Part shown: positions 26,105 through 34,756 of the stretch, piece by piece
How positions within the stretch are numbered: the stretch's first letter is position 1
Layout of the letters: each line of letters starts with the position of its first letter
Assembly: GCA_021740995.1 (NCBI GenBank)
Contig: JAIOYR010000011.1
Coordinates: forward strand, 1 to 64,000
Direction of reading: 5' to 3'
DNA from: Taibaiella sp.
GTDB lineage: Bacteria > Bacteroidota > Bacteroidia > Chitinophagales > Chitinophagaceae
DNA length: 64,000 nucleotides
Notes under the pieces: model-generated
What the model was told of the DNA's origin: nothing
What the model saw: only the letters and a program-made list of their open reading frames with translations
The model's database searches: none
Translations under genes and position numbers: made by a program

Positions 26105-27175
26105 ATGCAACCTAATAATGAAAAACCAGTAATAGGCATAACTACCGGCGACCTGAATGGTATAGGAACGGAAGTCATAATAAAAACGTTTTCAGACAAT
26201 CGTATTCTTGACCTTTGTACACCCGTCATATTTTCATCAAATAAGGTAATAAATTTTTATCGTAGGGTGGCTGTGGAGCATACGTTCAATTTCACCAGCA
26301 CAAAAGATATGACCAAGCTCAATACCAAGCAAGTAAATATCTTTAACTGCTGGGAAGATGAGGTGCCAATACAACCGGGCGTACTCACTGAGGCTGGCGG
26401 CAAGTATGCCATACGCTCCCTTATGGTAGCCGCACAATGTCTGAAGGATGGTCAGCTGGATGCTATAGTGACGGCACCTATTCACAAGAGCAACACCAAC
26501 ATCCCCGATTTTCCATATACCGGTCATACGCCTTTTTTCAAAGAAAAATTTGGAGCCAAGGACGTGCTAATGCTGCTTTATAGCGAAAAAATACGTGTAG
26601 CCCTTGCCACAGAACATATACCTATTTCAAAGGTATCGGCCGCTATCACTAAAGAGCTGCTACAATCTAAAATAAATATACTCCGGGATACGCTGATAAA
26701 AGATTTCGGCATAGACAAACCGAAAATCGCTGTGCTGGGACTAAACCCTCATGCCGGCGATGAAGGACAGATAGGCAATGAGGAACAAACGATAATAAGA
26801 CCCGTAGTAGAAAGCTACAAACAAAAAGATGTACTTGTATTTGGACCTTATGGTGCAGACGCCTTCTTTGCCAAAGCCAGTTATACTGAGTTTGATGCTG
26901 TGCTGGCTATGTATCACGACCAGGGTCTGGTGGGTTTTAAAGCATTATCCAGCGGTGAAGGCGTAAACTATACTGCGGGGTTGCCCATAATCCGTACATC
27001 ACCAGACCACGGCACTGCATTTGATATAGCAGGTAAGGACATAGCAGATCCATCTTCTTTTCGTGAAGCCGTTTTTCAGGCACTTTCGCTGCTGCGCCAG
27101 CGCAAGCAATATGCAGAGAACACAGCCAACCCAATGAGACGAGGTAAAATAGAAAAAGAAAGAACTGAAGATTAA
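26105..27175 (+). CDS. pdxA: 4-hydroxythreonine-4-phosphate dehydrogenase
   Basis: A 356-aa PdxA enzyme. It oxidises 4-phosphohydroxy-L-threonine in the DXP-dependent branch of vitamin B6 synthesis; the product condenses with deoxyxylulose phosphate through PdxJ. Landmarks are GITTGDLNGIGTEVI at the N-terminus, TAPIHKSNTNIPDFPYTGHTPFF with a metal-binding His, LGLNPHAGDEGQIGNEE, and MYHDQGLVGFKAL with the second His. All agree with the family in order and spacing. It follows the aminopeptidase gene by 36 bases and is ended by a 17-bp perfect inverted repeat. Confidence 0.96.
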   Translation: MQPNNEKPVIGITTGDLNGIGTEVIIKTFSDNRILDLCTPVIFSSNKVINFYRRVAVEHTFNFTSTKDMTKLNTKQVNIFNCWEDEVPIQPGVLTEAGGKYAIRSLMVAAQCLKDGQLDAIVTAPIHKSNTNIPDFPYTGHTPFFKEKFGAKDVLMLLYSEKIRVALATEHIPISKVSAAITKELLQSKINILRDTLIKDFGIDKPKIAVLGLNPHAGDEGQIGNEEQTIIRPVVESYKQKDVLVFGPYGADAFFAKASYTEFDAVLAMYHDQGLVGFKALSSGEGVNYTAGLPIIRTSPDHGTAFDIAGKDIADPSSFREAVFQALSLLRQRKQYAENTANPMRRGKIEKERTED

Positions 27176-27205
27176 AGTTATCAACCCTTCATTAGCCATC
27201 AGCAA

Positions 27206-27246
27206 ACTAAAAATGCAGTACCTCTGAATGGTACTGCATTTTTAGT
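27206..27246 (+). terminator. Terminator after pdxA
   Basis: A perfect 17-bp inverted repeat (left arm 27206-27222, right arm 27230-27246) has a 7-base loop TCTGAAT. The right arm ends with CATTTTTAG. The flanking A/T tracts make it able to act in both directions. Confidence 0.85.
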
Positions 27247-27683
27247 TGAAGAAGAAGACGCTAGAAATGTTTGCGACAATACGACTTCATTGCTATCTGT
27301 TTTGCAGTACAGAAAATTAGAGACTGCAAACAAACAAACATCCTCATTGCAGGAACAAACATCTGAAAGAAGAAACTGGTATAAGTATTGAACAACAAAA
27401 CAGCATTCAAATTACGGCAGTGTTTACTGAGTACAATGTAGGCTGAAAACCACACCAGTAGCACATTTGAGCTATAGACACAAAAAAAGCCCGGCAAGGT
27501 TGTGGGCTGCCGGGCTTTTATAAAGGATGGGTTAGTAAGCACAATCCTTACACAATATTAAATAGAAAATTCTCTACTAAAAAATTATTTGATGATTTTT
27601 TTCGTAAGCATCAAAAGATGTTGACAGTTTATCCACAATCAACTAACAAAGTGTAACTTTTTTATGCTTTTCTGTAAATAGAA
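27247..27683. other. Intergenic region between pdxA and batC
   Basis: About 440 bases without a credible gene. It contains the hairpin described separately at 27482-27516 and a single TTATCCACA at 27629-27637 that equals the DnaA-box consensus but has no companions. Nothing else recognisable was seen. Confidence 0.5.
27482..27516 (-). terminator. Terminator downstream of batC
   Basis: A perfect 9-bp GC-rich stem (AGCCCGGCA with TGCCGGGCT) and an 11-base loop are followed on the minus strand by TTTTTTT. It lies about 170 bases beyond the batC stop; no other minus-strand gene precedes it. Confidence 0.75.
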
Positions 27684-28469
27684 CTACCAGTCTTTCTGCA
27701 ATTTCACAGGCACGCCTTTTTCTTTTTTCAACTTATCCTGCAACTTTTTTTCTTCTTGTTGCAGTGCGTTCAGCAACTGCTCTGCCTGTTGCTGCGAGAG
27801 CTTGCTGGGCTGGCTCTTGGGTTGTGGTTCTTTATCTTTATCTTCCTTTCCGTCTTTGTCTTTTTGTTGGTCTTTATCCTGTTTATCTTTATCGTCCTTT
27901 TTATCTTTGTCTTCTTCTTTGTTATCTTTTTTATCGTCTTTCTTATCCTTATCCTTCTTGTCTTTTTTATCCTTATTTTCTTGTTGTTGTTTTTTCAACA
28001 TCTGCTCAGCATAAGAAAGATTGTACTTGGCATCAGCATCCTGCGGATTACTTCGAAGTGTATTCTTATAAGCGTTGATAGCATCTTCCCACTTCTGTTG
28101 CGACATATAGGTGTTACCAATGTTGTAATTAGCAGCAGACTTGCTGCCTTTGTCTTTTGCAACCCTAGCTGTAGCCTCCATTACCTTTCGGGAAGAGTCG
28201 AACTGCCTTTGCTGGTAAAGACTATTACTCAAATTAAAAAGCCCCGGCGTATAGGTGGGGTTCTTTTCAACCGCCTTGGCATATGCAGCCGCTGCCTCCT
28301 TGTAGCGCTTCTGACCGTACAATGAGTTACCACTATTAATCTGACGGGTAACCTGTGCATGAGACAATTGTGTAATTGACAGTAGTAGCACAATAGCAGT
28401 AACGGTCAATGAACCCATTGAATTAAATGGACGTAAAATTGTAAGATTAAAATTATGCAACTGATTCAT
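27684..28469 (-). CDS. batC: TPR-repeat protein, BatC-like
   Basis: A 261-aa protein with an N-terminal hydrophobic signal/anchor (about 20-38), TPR repeats (about 40-150; GNSLYGQKRYKEAAAAYAKAV, FNLSNSLYQQRQFDSS, YNIGNTYMSQQKWEDAINAYKN) and a striking Lys/Asp-rich tract (about 165-220). A Gln/Leu/Lys-rich tail closes it. TPR proteins with this layout next to a BatB gene are called BatC, part of the Bacteroidota Bat (aerotolerance) cluster in the envelope; the molecular role is unclear. Its start overlaps the end of batB by 17 bases, indicating coupled translation. In-frame ATG 28418 is an alternative start just before the hydrophobic segment. No batD follows. Confidence 0.82.
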   Translation of the reverse strand: MNQLHNFNLTILRPFNSMGSLTVTAIVLLLSITQLSHAQVTRQINSGNSLYGQKRYKEAAAAYAKAVEKNPTYTPGLFNLSNSLYQQRQFDSSRKVMEATARVAKDKGSKSAANYNIGNTYMSQQKWEDAINAYKNTLRSNPQDADAKYNLSYAEQMLKKQQQENKDKKDKKDKDKKDDKKDNKEEDKDKKDDKDKQDKDQQKDKDGKEDKDKEPQPKSQPSKLSQQQAEQLLNALQQEEKKLQDKLKKEKGVPVKLQKDW

Positions 28470-29475
28470 CTATCTTCGTTTTAACCTTCTTTGTTGCACC
28501 TGGCAACAACCATTCAATTATCAATGCCAGGAAACCTGCAAAAAGGAAATACTGGAAATAACTGGTAAAATCTGTGTACATAAGCGAACCCAAATTTTTC
28601 TGTTCCATACTTTCAAGGGCAGTATTCAATTTATCAGATACCTCTTCTGTATTTTGCAACAAACTGTATGTACCACGCCCCGACCGTGAAACAGCTCTTA
28701 ATGCATCTTCATTGAGCTTGCTGACTACCGGGCTACCATTTTCATCGAGCTTTAACGATTGAGTTTCGGGATCATAGAGAGTACTTCCCTGAGGAGAACC
28801 TACCCCAACGGTATGAATTATCACCCCTTCATCTGCAGCCTTTTGTGCTGCCTCTATCGCCTGCTCATCATGATCCTCACCGTCAGATATCACTATCAGC
28901 GACTTGTACTTACGCTCATTTCTGGCAAAAGACTCAACGCCCATATTTATAGCCTCAGAAATTACAGTTCCCTGTGCAGGTACTATGTCGGGAGACACAT
29001 TTTGCAGTATCATCTTCAATGAGCTGTAATCGATAGTAAGCGGCACCTGCATATACGACTTGCCTGCAAAAACAATAAGTGCTACCCTATCATTCTTCAT
29101 CTTGTCTGTAAGCCGCATTATCAATTGTTTGGCTCGCGTAAGCCTGTCGGGCTGAATATCTTTTGCCAACATACTTTTACTTACATCGAGCGCAATCACA
29201 ACATCTACACCCTTTCGTTCAGCTTTTTCTGTTTTATCGCCCATGCGCAGGTTCGCCCAACCAACAGTAATAAGGAAGAAAGCAATAGTGAGCAGAATAA
29301 ACTTAAAGGTACTGCGCCCTGCTATATACCCCTGTATCTGGCCAGACATTAGCTGCTCATTACCAAGTTTCTGCAGCTTCCTTTTGCGCCAGTACACGCC
29401 ACTCATAAAAAGCACGACGAGCAATGGCAGCAGGGCAAGCGTGTACAGGTAATTTATGTGTTGGAATTGGAACAT
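28453..29475 (-). CDS. batB: von Willebrand factor A domain membrane protein, BatB-like
   Basis: A 340-aa membrane protein. It has two N-terminal membrane segments (about 8-25 and 58-76), a VWA domain with a complete MIDAS start (ALDVSKSM, DxSxS, near residue 95) and the later VISDGEDHD, and a C-terminal membrane helix (about 308-326). This is the BatA/BatB topology: a VWA domain in the periplasm held by membrane helices. BatB proteins are associated with MoxR-type ATPases and stress tolerance in Bacteroidota. Here only batB and batC are together; no moxR, batA or batD is adjacent. A perfect TAAATTTG promoter box lies 13 bases upstream, so batB is the first gene of the transcript. Confidence 0.85.
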   Translation of the reverse strand: MFQFQHINYLYTLALLPLLVVLFMSGVYWRKRKLQKLGNEQLMSGQIQGYIAGRSTFKFILLTIAFFLITVGWANLRMGDKTEKAERKGVDVVIALDVSKSMLAKDIQPDRLTRAKQLIMRLTDKMKNDRVALIVFAGKSYMQVPLTIDYSSLKMILQNVSPDIVPAQGTVISEAINMGVESFARNERKYKSLIVISDGEDHDEQAIEAAQKAADEGVIIHTVGVGSPQGSTLYDPETQSLKLDENGSPVVSKLNEDALRAVSRSGRGTYSLLQNTEEVSDKLNTALESMEQKNLGSLMYTDFTSYFQYFLFAGFLALIIEWLLPGATKKVKTKIDESVA

Positions 29476-29488
29476 ACGGTTGAAAAGA

Positions 29489-29496
29489 CAAATTTA
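29489..29496 (-). promoter_or_regulatory. -7 promoter box of batBC
   Basis: The minus strand reads TAAATTTG, a perfect TAnnTTTG, ending 13 bases before the batB ATG. Confidence 0.5.
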
Positions 29497-29822
29497 GTAG
29501 GGCAATCTATAAAATCTGCAATAAAGAAATGTGATTTTAATATTCTTTAACAAGTAAGCCAGCGTAATTGCATTGAAATCAAGCCAATTAACTTGAACAA
29601 GAAATGGATGTTAGTCTGTTCTACGGCATTAGATGCCCTTCTACTTTTTAGAATGAAAGCAAACATAGAATATTTACCGGAATCACCAGAAGGATTAAAT
29701 GTCCTTTGTAGTTCGCTTGTTTATTTCATAAAAACCCGAAAATACAGCAAACAACCTAAACCAGCGTATTATACAAAGAATATTTATAACTATCTTCGCA
29801 CCCCTCATAATATAACACAATT
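29497..29822. other. Divergent intergenic region batB / aspS
   Basis: About 330 bases. A 91-codon plus-strand frame (29593-29868) overlaps the aspS start in another frame and looks random. A TATCTTCG at 29791-29798 (7 of 8 to TAnnTTTG), 24 bases before the aspS ATG, is a reasonable aspS promoter. Nothing else recognisable was seen. Confidence 0.45.
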
Positions 29823-31577
29823 ATGTTTCGTACACACACCTGCGGCGAACTGCGCATACAACATATAGGATCTGAAATAACACTTGCCGGCTGGGTACAG
29901 ACCATCCGCAAATTTGGGAGTATTACCTTCACAGACCTGAGGGATCGTTATGGCATCACCCAGCTATATTTCAACGAGCAACTAAACAACATACTGGATG
30001 CCCAACCCCTGGGAAGAGAATATGTAATACAGGCTAAAGGCAAAGTAGTAGAACGCACCAGCAAAAACCCCAAAATACCAACCGGAAATATAGAAATAGA
30101 GGTAACTGAATTTACTATTATCAATAGTGCAGCTACACCTCCATTTACTATAGAAGAAGATACAGATGGCGGAGATGAATTGCGCATGAAATACCGCTAT
30201 CTGGATCTGCGTCGCCCTACCCTACGCCGCAATATGGAGCTGCGCTACAAGGTAAACCGTTCTGTACGCAATTACCTCGACTCACAAGGATTCTGGGATA
30301 TTGAGACCCCATTTCTTATACACAGCACTCCAGAGGGTGCCCGTGACTTTGTGGTACCCAGCCGTATGAATGAAGGGCAGTTTTATGCACTGCCTCAAAG
30401 TCCGCAGACATTCAAACAACTGCTTATGGTAAGCGGTTATGACCGCTACTATCAAATCGTAAAATGCTTCAGAGATGAAGACCTTCGTGCAGACAGGCAG
30501 CCAGAGTTTACTCAAGTAGACTGTGAAATGAGTTTTGTGGAGCAGGAAGATATACTTAATATATTCGAAGGGTTGTTTAAGCACGTATTTAATGATGTGA
30601 AGGGTGTGCTGATTACAGAAGCCTTTCCACGGATGACGTGGGATGATGCCATGTGGCATTATGGCAATGACAAACCTGATATTCGTTTTGGGATGAAACT
30701 GCAAAACCTGAAAACACCTGTAAATAGCACTCCATTCGGATTTGGAAATTCCTTTCAGGTATTTAATAATGCAGAAACGATACTTGCTATTAGCGTACCT
30801 GGCTGCAGTGAATATACCCGTAAACAACTCGATGAACTGACCGAATGGGTAAAACGCCCGCAAATAGGCATGACCGGTGTAGTGTATATCAAATGTAACA
30901 ACGATGGCACTTTCAAAAGCAGTGTAGATAAGTTTTTTACTGAAGAGCAACAGAAAGCTATTGCTGCAAGCTGTAGTGGGGCTATCGGCGACCTGATACT
31001 GATACTTGCAGGAGCAGAGACACGTACCCGAAAGGCAATGAGCGAGCTGCGCCTGGAAATGGGGAACCGTCTGGGTCTACGAAATCCGGACGAATACAAA
31101 CCACTGTGGGTAGTAGATTTCCCGCTGTTTGAGCATGATGATGAAGCTAACCGCTGGGTTGCAAGACACCACCCTTTCACATCTCCCAAGCCGGAGCATA
31201 TTGATTGGATGAATGACGTAAACAAGTATGCCGAAATAAAAGCGAATGCCTATGATATAGTGTTGAATGGTACCGAAATAGGCGGAGGTTCTATTCGTAT
31301 CTATCAGCGCGATTTGCAGGAGAAAATGTTTGCAGCTTTGGGCATGAGCAAAGAAGAAGCTCAAGAAAAATTCGGGTTTCTCATGGGTGCGTTTGAATAT
31401 GGTGCACCACCTCATGGAGGAATAGCTTTTGGCTTTGACAGATTGTGTGCATTGCTTGGCGGTCAGGAAAGTATACGTGACTTCATGGCATTTCCTAAGA
31501 ATAATCAGGGCAGAGATACTATGCTTGATGCACCATCTTCTATTGATGATAACCAGAGAAAAGAATTGGGATTATAA
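29823..31577 (+). CDS. aspS: Aspartyl-tRNA synthetase
   Basis: A 584-aa class IIb synthetase of the bacterial type. It has an N-terminal anticodon-binding OB fold (about 1-105: [20 protein letters not shown]), motif 1, motif 2 as [18 protein letters not shown] (near residue 220), the bacterial GAD insertion domain (about 285-420) and motif 3 as GIAFGFDRL. It charges tRNA-Asp, and in some bacteria also tRNA-Asn; discrimination was not resolved. Length is standard. It is convergent with the SRPBCC gene across a large palindromic hairpin. Confidence 0.97.
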   Translation: MFRTHTCGELRIQHIGSEITLAGWVQTIRKFGSITFTDLRDRYGITQLYFNEQLNNILDAQPLGREYVIQAKGKVVERTSKNPKIPTGNIEIEVTEFTIINSAATPPFTIEEDTDGGDELRMKYRYLDLRRPTLRRNMELRYKVNRSVRNYLDSQGFWDIETPFLIHSTPEGARDFVVPSRMNEGQFYALPQSPQTFKQLLMVSGYDRYYQIVKCFRDEDLRADRQPEFTQVDCEMSFVEQEDILNIFEGLFKHVFNDVKGVLITEAFPRMTWDDAMWHYGNDKPDIRFGMKLQNLKTPVNSTPFGFGNSFQVFNNAETILAISVPGCSEYTRKQLDELTEWVKRPQIGMTGVVYIKCNNDGTFKSSVDKFFTEEQQKAIAASCSGAIGDLILILAGAETRTRKAMSELRLEMGNRLGLRNPDEYKPLWVVDFPLFEHDDEANRWVARHHPFTSPKPEHIDWMNDVNKYAEIKANAYDIVLNGTEIGGGSIRIYQRDLQEKMFAALGMSKEEAQEKFGFLMGAFEYGAPPHGGIAFGFDRLCALLGGQESIRDFMAFPKNNQGRDTMLDAPSSIDDNQRKELGL

Positions 31578-31587
31578 AAATGAAAAA

Positions 31588-31633
31588 ATGTTAAGATTTG
31601 ATAATTGCGGTGGCAATTATCAAATCTTAACAT
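31588..31633 (-). terminator. Terminator of the SRPBCC gene, perhaps shared with aspS
   Basis: A perfect 21-bp inverted repeat (arms 31588-31608 and 31613-31633) has a GGTG loop. On the minus strand it is followed by TTTTTT. On the plus strand no T run follows, so it is a better terminator for the minus-strand gene, but it could block transcription from both sides. Confidence 0.8.
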
Positions 31634-31645
31634 ACTCCGATTGCA

Positions 31646-32077
31646 TCATCTATTAAGAAATTTTGGCAGCATGTTTCCGATAATCTCTGCCCAACCATCC
31701 GCAAAGCTTTCAGGGGCAAAGTCAGGGTTAGTACTATCAAATGACTCCAGACCAGCGTGCGTCAGTTTTAGTCTTGTTCTATTACCTTCTTCCTTAAACA
31801 ACTCGAATTTCACTACAGAGTTGCCGGGATGATTATCATAGCGCCAGCTATAAGAAATCATACTTCCTTGCGATACTTCCAGCACCTGGCATAAGTGCAA
31901 ATACTTTTCACCATTATGTCCGCAACCCGAAAACCGGAATTCACATCCGACCTCCGGTACAAAAGCGTCCATTTCGAAATACCATTCCTTCATTCTTTCT
32001 CTGTCTGTAATTGCGGCCCAAACCATATCTAACGGGGCGTCAAATGTTCGTTCAATAACGAAAGGTTGTTTGTTCAT
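31646..32077 (-). CDS. SRPBCC / AHSA1-like domain protein
   Basis: A 143-aa single-domain protein of the START/SRPBCC superfamily, activator-of-Hsp90-ATPase (AHSA1)-like group. It begins with the typical IERTFDAPLDMVWAAITD, has KEWYFEMDAFVPEVGCEFRFS in the middle and ends in the long amphipathic helix (FAPESFADGWAEIIGNMLPKF). These proteins form a hydrophobic pocket and bind diverse ligands; bacterial members have mostly unknown functions. It is monocistronic: it has a good -33/-7 promoter upstream and the palindromic terminator downstream. Confidence 0.87.
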   Translation of the reverse strand: MNKQPFVIERTFDAPLDMVWAAITDRERMKEWYFEMDAFVPEVGCEFRFSGCGHNGEKYLHLCQVLEVSQGSMISYSWRYDNHPGNSVVKFELFKEEGNRTRLKLTHAGLESFDSTNPDFAPESFADGWAEIIGNMLPKFLNR

Positions 32078-32128
32078 TGCTGAATACTATTTTTTTTAAG
32101 TGAAATATTATGAAACCATTTGGTTGCA

Positions 32129-32159
32129 CAAATGTATATAACTTTCTGATTGTTCCAAA
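32129..32159 (-). promoter_or_regulatory. Bacteroidota -33/-7 promoter of the SRPBCC gene
   Basis: The minus strand reads TTTG, a 19-base spacer, and TACATTTG. Both boxes match the consensus exactly and the spacing is canonical. The predicted leader is about 45 bases. Confidence 0.65.
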
Positions 32160-32259
32160 TACTTTTAGCGGAAAGACAATGTGTGTTAAAGGATACATAA
32201 ATAAAAGCTTGAAAGAGGCAAACGGAAACTAAAGAGAATAATACTAGCGTATATACCCG

Positions 32260-32267
32260 TAAATTTG
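32260..32267 (+). promoter_or_regulatory. -7 promoter box of msrA
   Basis: TAAATTTG, a perfect TAnnTTTG, ends six bases before the msrA ATG at 32274; a leaderless or near-leaderless transcript is implied. Confidence 0.5.
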
Positions 32268-32273
32268 ACAATC

Positions 32274-32942
32274 ATGAAATACATTTTCAGTTTCTGCATG
32301 CCACTAATGCTTCTGCTGCAACTACAGGCATGTGCACAAAAAGACAGTTATCATCAATCGCAAACTTTCAAAAAAATGAACACTGCAAAAGGATTAGGTA
32401 AGGAACACAAGGAGGAAGTAGCCACATTTGGCGCAGGATGTTATTGGTGTACAGAAGCACAGTTCCAGCAACTAAAAGGAGTAAGGCTCGTAGAATCTGG
32501 CTTTAGTGGAGGTGTAGTAGATAATCCCTCATACAGGGAAGTATGCAATGGCACTACTGGTCATGCGGAAGTGTGTAATATTTATTATGACCCGGCAATT
32601 ATTTCATTTGATGAACTGCTTGCAGCATTCTGGACATGCCACGACCCCACCACGCTGAACCGTCAGGGAAATGATGTTGGTACTCAGTACAGGTCGGCAG
32701 TCTTTTATCATAACGAAGAACAAAAACAAAAAACTGAAGCATACAAGAAAAAACTGAATGAAGAAAAAGCATGGGACAATCCAATAGTTACTGAAATAGC
32801 ACCATTTAAGAAATTCTATAAGGCAGATGACTACCATCAGAACTACTATAACAATAACAAGAACCAATCTTATTGCCAGTTTGTGGTTGGTCCAAAAGTA
32901 GAGAAATTCAAAAAGGTATTTAAAGACAAACTGAAGCAATAA
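32274..32942 (+). CDS. msrA: Peptide-methionine (S)-S-oxide reductase, lipoprotein type
   Basis: A 222-aa MsrA, which repairs methionine-S-sulfoxide in proteins. From ATG 32274 the N-terminus is a lipoprotein signal (hydrophobic stretch then LQAC with C20), so the enzyme is probably anchored in the envelope. The catalytic cysteine is C56 in GAGCYWCTEAQF. The usual motif is GCFWG; here a second cysteine, C59, sits three residues on and could act in thiol recycling. YRSAVFYHNEEQ and the C-terminal YHQNYY...YCQFVV complete the fold. The frame extends to a TTG at 32265, but the ATG matches the signal peptide. No msrB is adjacent. A hairpin terminator follows. Confidence 0.92.
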   Translation: MKYIFSFCMPLMLLLQLQACAQKDSYHQSQTFKKMNTAKGLGKEHKEEVATFGAGCYWCTEAQFQQLKGVRLVESGFSGGVVDNPSYREVCNGTTGHAEVCNIYYDPAIISFDELLAAFWTCHDPTTLNRQGNDVGTQYRSAVFYHNEEQKQKTEAYKKKLNEEKAWDNPIVTEIAPFKKFYKADDYHQNYYNNNKNQSYCQFVVGPKVEKFKKVFKDKLKQ

Positions 32943-32965
32943 AGTTTTCTAAAAATGTAAACAGT

Positions 32966-32996
32966 AAAGGATGCATATAATGGCATCCTTTTTTTG
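32966..32996 (+). terminator. Terminator after msrA
   Basis: A 9-bp stem (AAAGGATGC with GCATCCTTT) with an 8-base loop runs directly into a T run. Confidence 0.8.
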
Positions 32997-33142
32997 TTTT
33001 TAGCTGTTTTCCATAATCATACCTACAATTTATGTTTTCATGAAAATGTAGTGCAGGAAAAAAGTTATGCACCTTAGTGGATAAGTACACAAAACCAGTA
33101 TACATACTATTCTTAATTTCACTTACCAAGAAAAGGAATCGA

Positions 33143-33598
33143 ATGAAAGTATTAATAATTATGGGGTCACAGACCGATGAAGCAGTAATGCAGGAAAGTA
33201 GCAAATGGCTGACATGGTTTGGCATTGAAAACCGTATGATAGTAGCCTCAGCCCACCGCAATCCGGACAAAGTAAGAGAACTGATGGTAAGTGCCCAAAG
33301 TAATGGCTATGGTGCAGTAATAGCCGCTGCAGGCATGGCAGCAGCACTTCCGGGAGTATGCGCTGCGTACACATCCTTGCCGGTGCTTGGCGTACCACTT
33401 GACGGAGGATTGCCTGGTGGTATAGATGCACTCTATAGCATAGTGCAGATGCCTGCAGGAGTACCAGTAGGCGCACTTGCAGTTGGCAAAGCCGGCGCAC
33501 GTAATGCAGCAGTATTAGCCGCTAGAATATTTGCACTCAGCCTCCCAACAGTTGCTCAAAAGTTAGAGGAATTCAAAGCTCAGGAATACAAGATTTAA
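33143..33598 (+). CDS. purE: N5-carboxyaminoimidazole ribonucleotide mutase
   Basis: A 151-aa class I PurE, which converts N5-CAIR to CAIR in purine synthesis. I chose ATG 33143 (MKVLIIMGSQTDEAVM) because the Rossmann-like fold begins here; the 22 extra in-frame upstream codons are not family-like. Visible motifs are GSQTDEAV (GSxSD in most members, here Thr), the catalytic-loop SAHRNPDKVRE (SAHRTP in most), AAAGMAAALPGVCAA and GLPGGIDALYSIVQMPAGVPV. The substitutions are conservative. purK is not adjacent, so the partner must be elsewhere. A terminator separates it from msrA, and phoH follows after 77 bases. Confidence 0.95.
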   Translation: MKVLIIMGSQTDEAVMQESSKWLTWFGIENRMIVASAHRNPDKVRELMVSAQSNGYGAVIAAAGMAAALPGVCAAYTSLPVLGVPLDGGLPGGIDALYSIVQMPAGVPVGALAVGKAGARNAAVLAARIFALSLPTVAQKLEEFKAQEYKI

Positions 33599-33675
33599 CA
33601 GAGTTAACGGAACCATAATACAATAGTTGGTACGCAATTTGTAGTTTTATTTTATAACCATAAAATCAAAGCACC

Positions 33676-34671
33676 TTGACAGAAGCGATCATTAATCTCG
33701 AGACAGTAAATCCCATTGAATTTTTTGGGATCAATAATGGAAAATTTGAAATCCTAAAACGTAAGTTTCCTTTACTGAAACTACTGTCCAGAGGATCGCA
33801 AATCAAAATCAGCGGGCAGCCCGATGAGGTGGCAAATGCTCAGGCAAGAATCAGTCAGGTGATTCAATATCTGGAGCGGAATGGTCATCTCTCGGAAAAC
33901 TATTTCTCAAAAATTCTGGGAGATGATGAACAGGGAGAAGCTCCGCTTGATGATCCGGCAAGTAATGATATACTTGTCTTTGGGCCCAATGGAAGAGTGG
34001 TGCGTGCCAAAACAAAAAACCAACAACTTATGGCACAGGTGTCTGAGAAAAATGACATCATATTTGCGATAGGCCCGGCAGGTACCGGAAAAACCTATAC
34101 GGCAGTAGCACTGGCCGTGCGTGCGCTCAAAAATAAGGCAGTAAGAAAAATTATCCTCACTCGCCCTGCTGTAGAAGCTGGTGAAAGTTTGGGGTTCCTC
34201 CCTGGCGACCTAAAAGAAAAAATTGACCCCTATCTGCGCCCGCTATATGATGCTCTTGACGATATGATACCCAGCGACAAATTAAGCTATTATATGGCCA
34301 ACCGTATAATAGAGATAGCACCGCTTGCATATATGCGTGGCAGAACACTGGACAATGCCTTTATTATACTGGATGAAGCACAAAACTCAACAGAACTTCA
34401 GCTTAAAATGTTCCTAACACGTATAGGTGCATCGGCAAAAGCAATTATTACCGGCGACCTTACACAAATAGATCTACCAAAAAATCAAAAATCAGGTTTG
34501 TTCAAAGCTACACGTATTCTTCAAAATATAGATGGAATAGCCCATGTTACCCTAGATGAAGCAGATGTAGTACGACATCGTTTGGTAAAAATGATCATTA
34601 GGGCCTATGATAATGAACAAGCACGTGAAGAAGAAATGGAAGAAAAGCGGAATAAGCAAGGAAGACTGTAA
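33676..34671 (+). CDS. PhoH family ATPase
   Basis: A 331-aa PhoH-like P-loop ATPase. The N-terminal KH-like region (about 20-80) is followed by Walker A GPAGTGKT at 133-140, LTRPAVEAGESLGFLPGDLKEK, and Walker B FIILDEAQN with the following Q and N. Members are cytoplasmic and linked to RNA metabolism or phosphate starvation; the biochemical role is still unclear. The start is TTG 33676: an in-frame stop at 33661-33663 leaves it as the only reasonable initiator, since the next Met is at residue 119, inside conserved sequence. The C-terminus is highly charged. A long hairpin terminator follows. Confidence 0.9.
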   Translation: MTEAIINLETVNPIEFFGINNGKFEILKRKFPLLKLLSRGSQIKISGQPDEVANAQARISQVIQYLERNGHLSENYFSKILGDDEQGEAPLDDPASNDILVFGPNGRVVRAKTKNQQLMAQVSEKNDIIFAIGPAGTGKTYTAVALAVRALKNKAVRKIILTRPAVEAGESLGFLPGDLKEKIDPYLRPLYDALDDMIPSDKLSYYMANRIIEIAPLAYMRGRTLDNAFIILDEAQNSTELQLKMFLTRIGASAKAIITGDLTQIDLPKNQKSGLFKATRILQNIDGIAHVTLDEADVVRHRLVKMIIRAYDNEQAREEEMEEKRNKQGRL

Positions 34672-34698
34672 TAGTATATTCAGGCATTTGATTTTTTG

Positions 34699-34756
34699 AA
34701 ATCCACATCTTTGTTGGTACCATATGGTAAACCAACAGTGATGTGGATTTTTTTTA
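34699..34756 (+). terminator. Terminator after phoH
   Basis: An outer 11-bp stem (AAATCCACATC with GATGTGGATTT) encloses an inner stem (TTGTTGGT with ACCAACAG) around ACCATATGGT. Eight T follow in the right arm and tail. Confidence 0.8.

Noticed and set aside
27261-27542. 93-codon minus-strand frame between pdxA and batC
   Set aside because: It runs through a GC-rich terminator hairpin and has no protein-family features.
27629-27637. Perfect DnaA-box sequence TTATCCACA
   Set aside because: A single copy with no neighbouring boxes, AT-rich unwinding repeats or origin genes; one such 9-mer is expected by chance in a window of this size.
29593-29868. 91-codon frame upstream of and overlapping aspS
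   Set aside because: No family resemblance, overlaps the well-supported aspS start in another frame, and a promoter-like box lies inside it.
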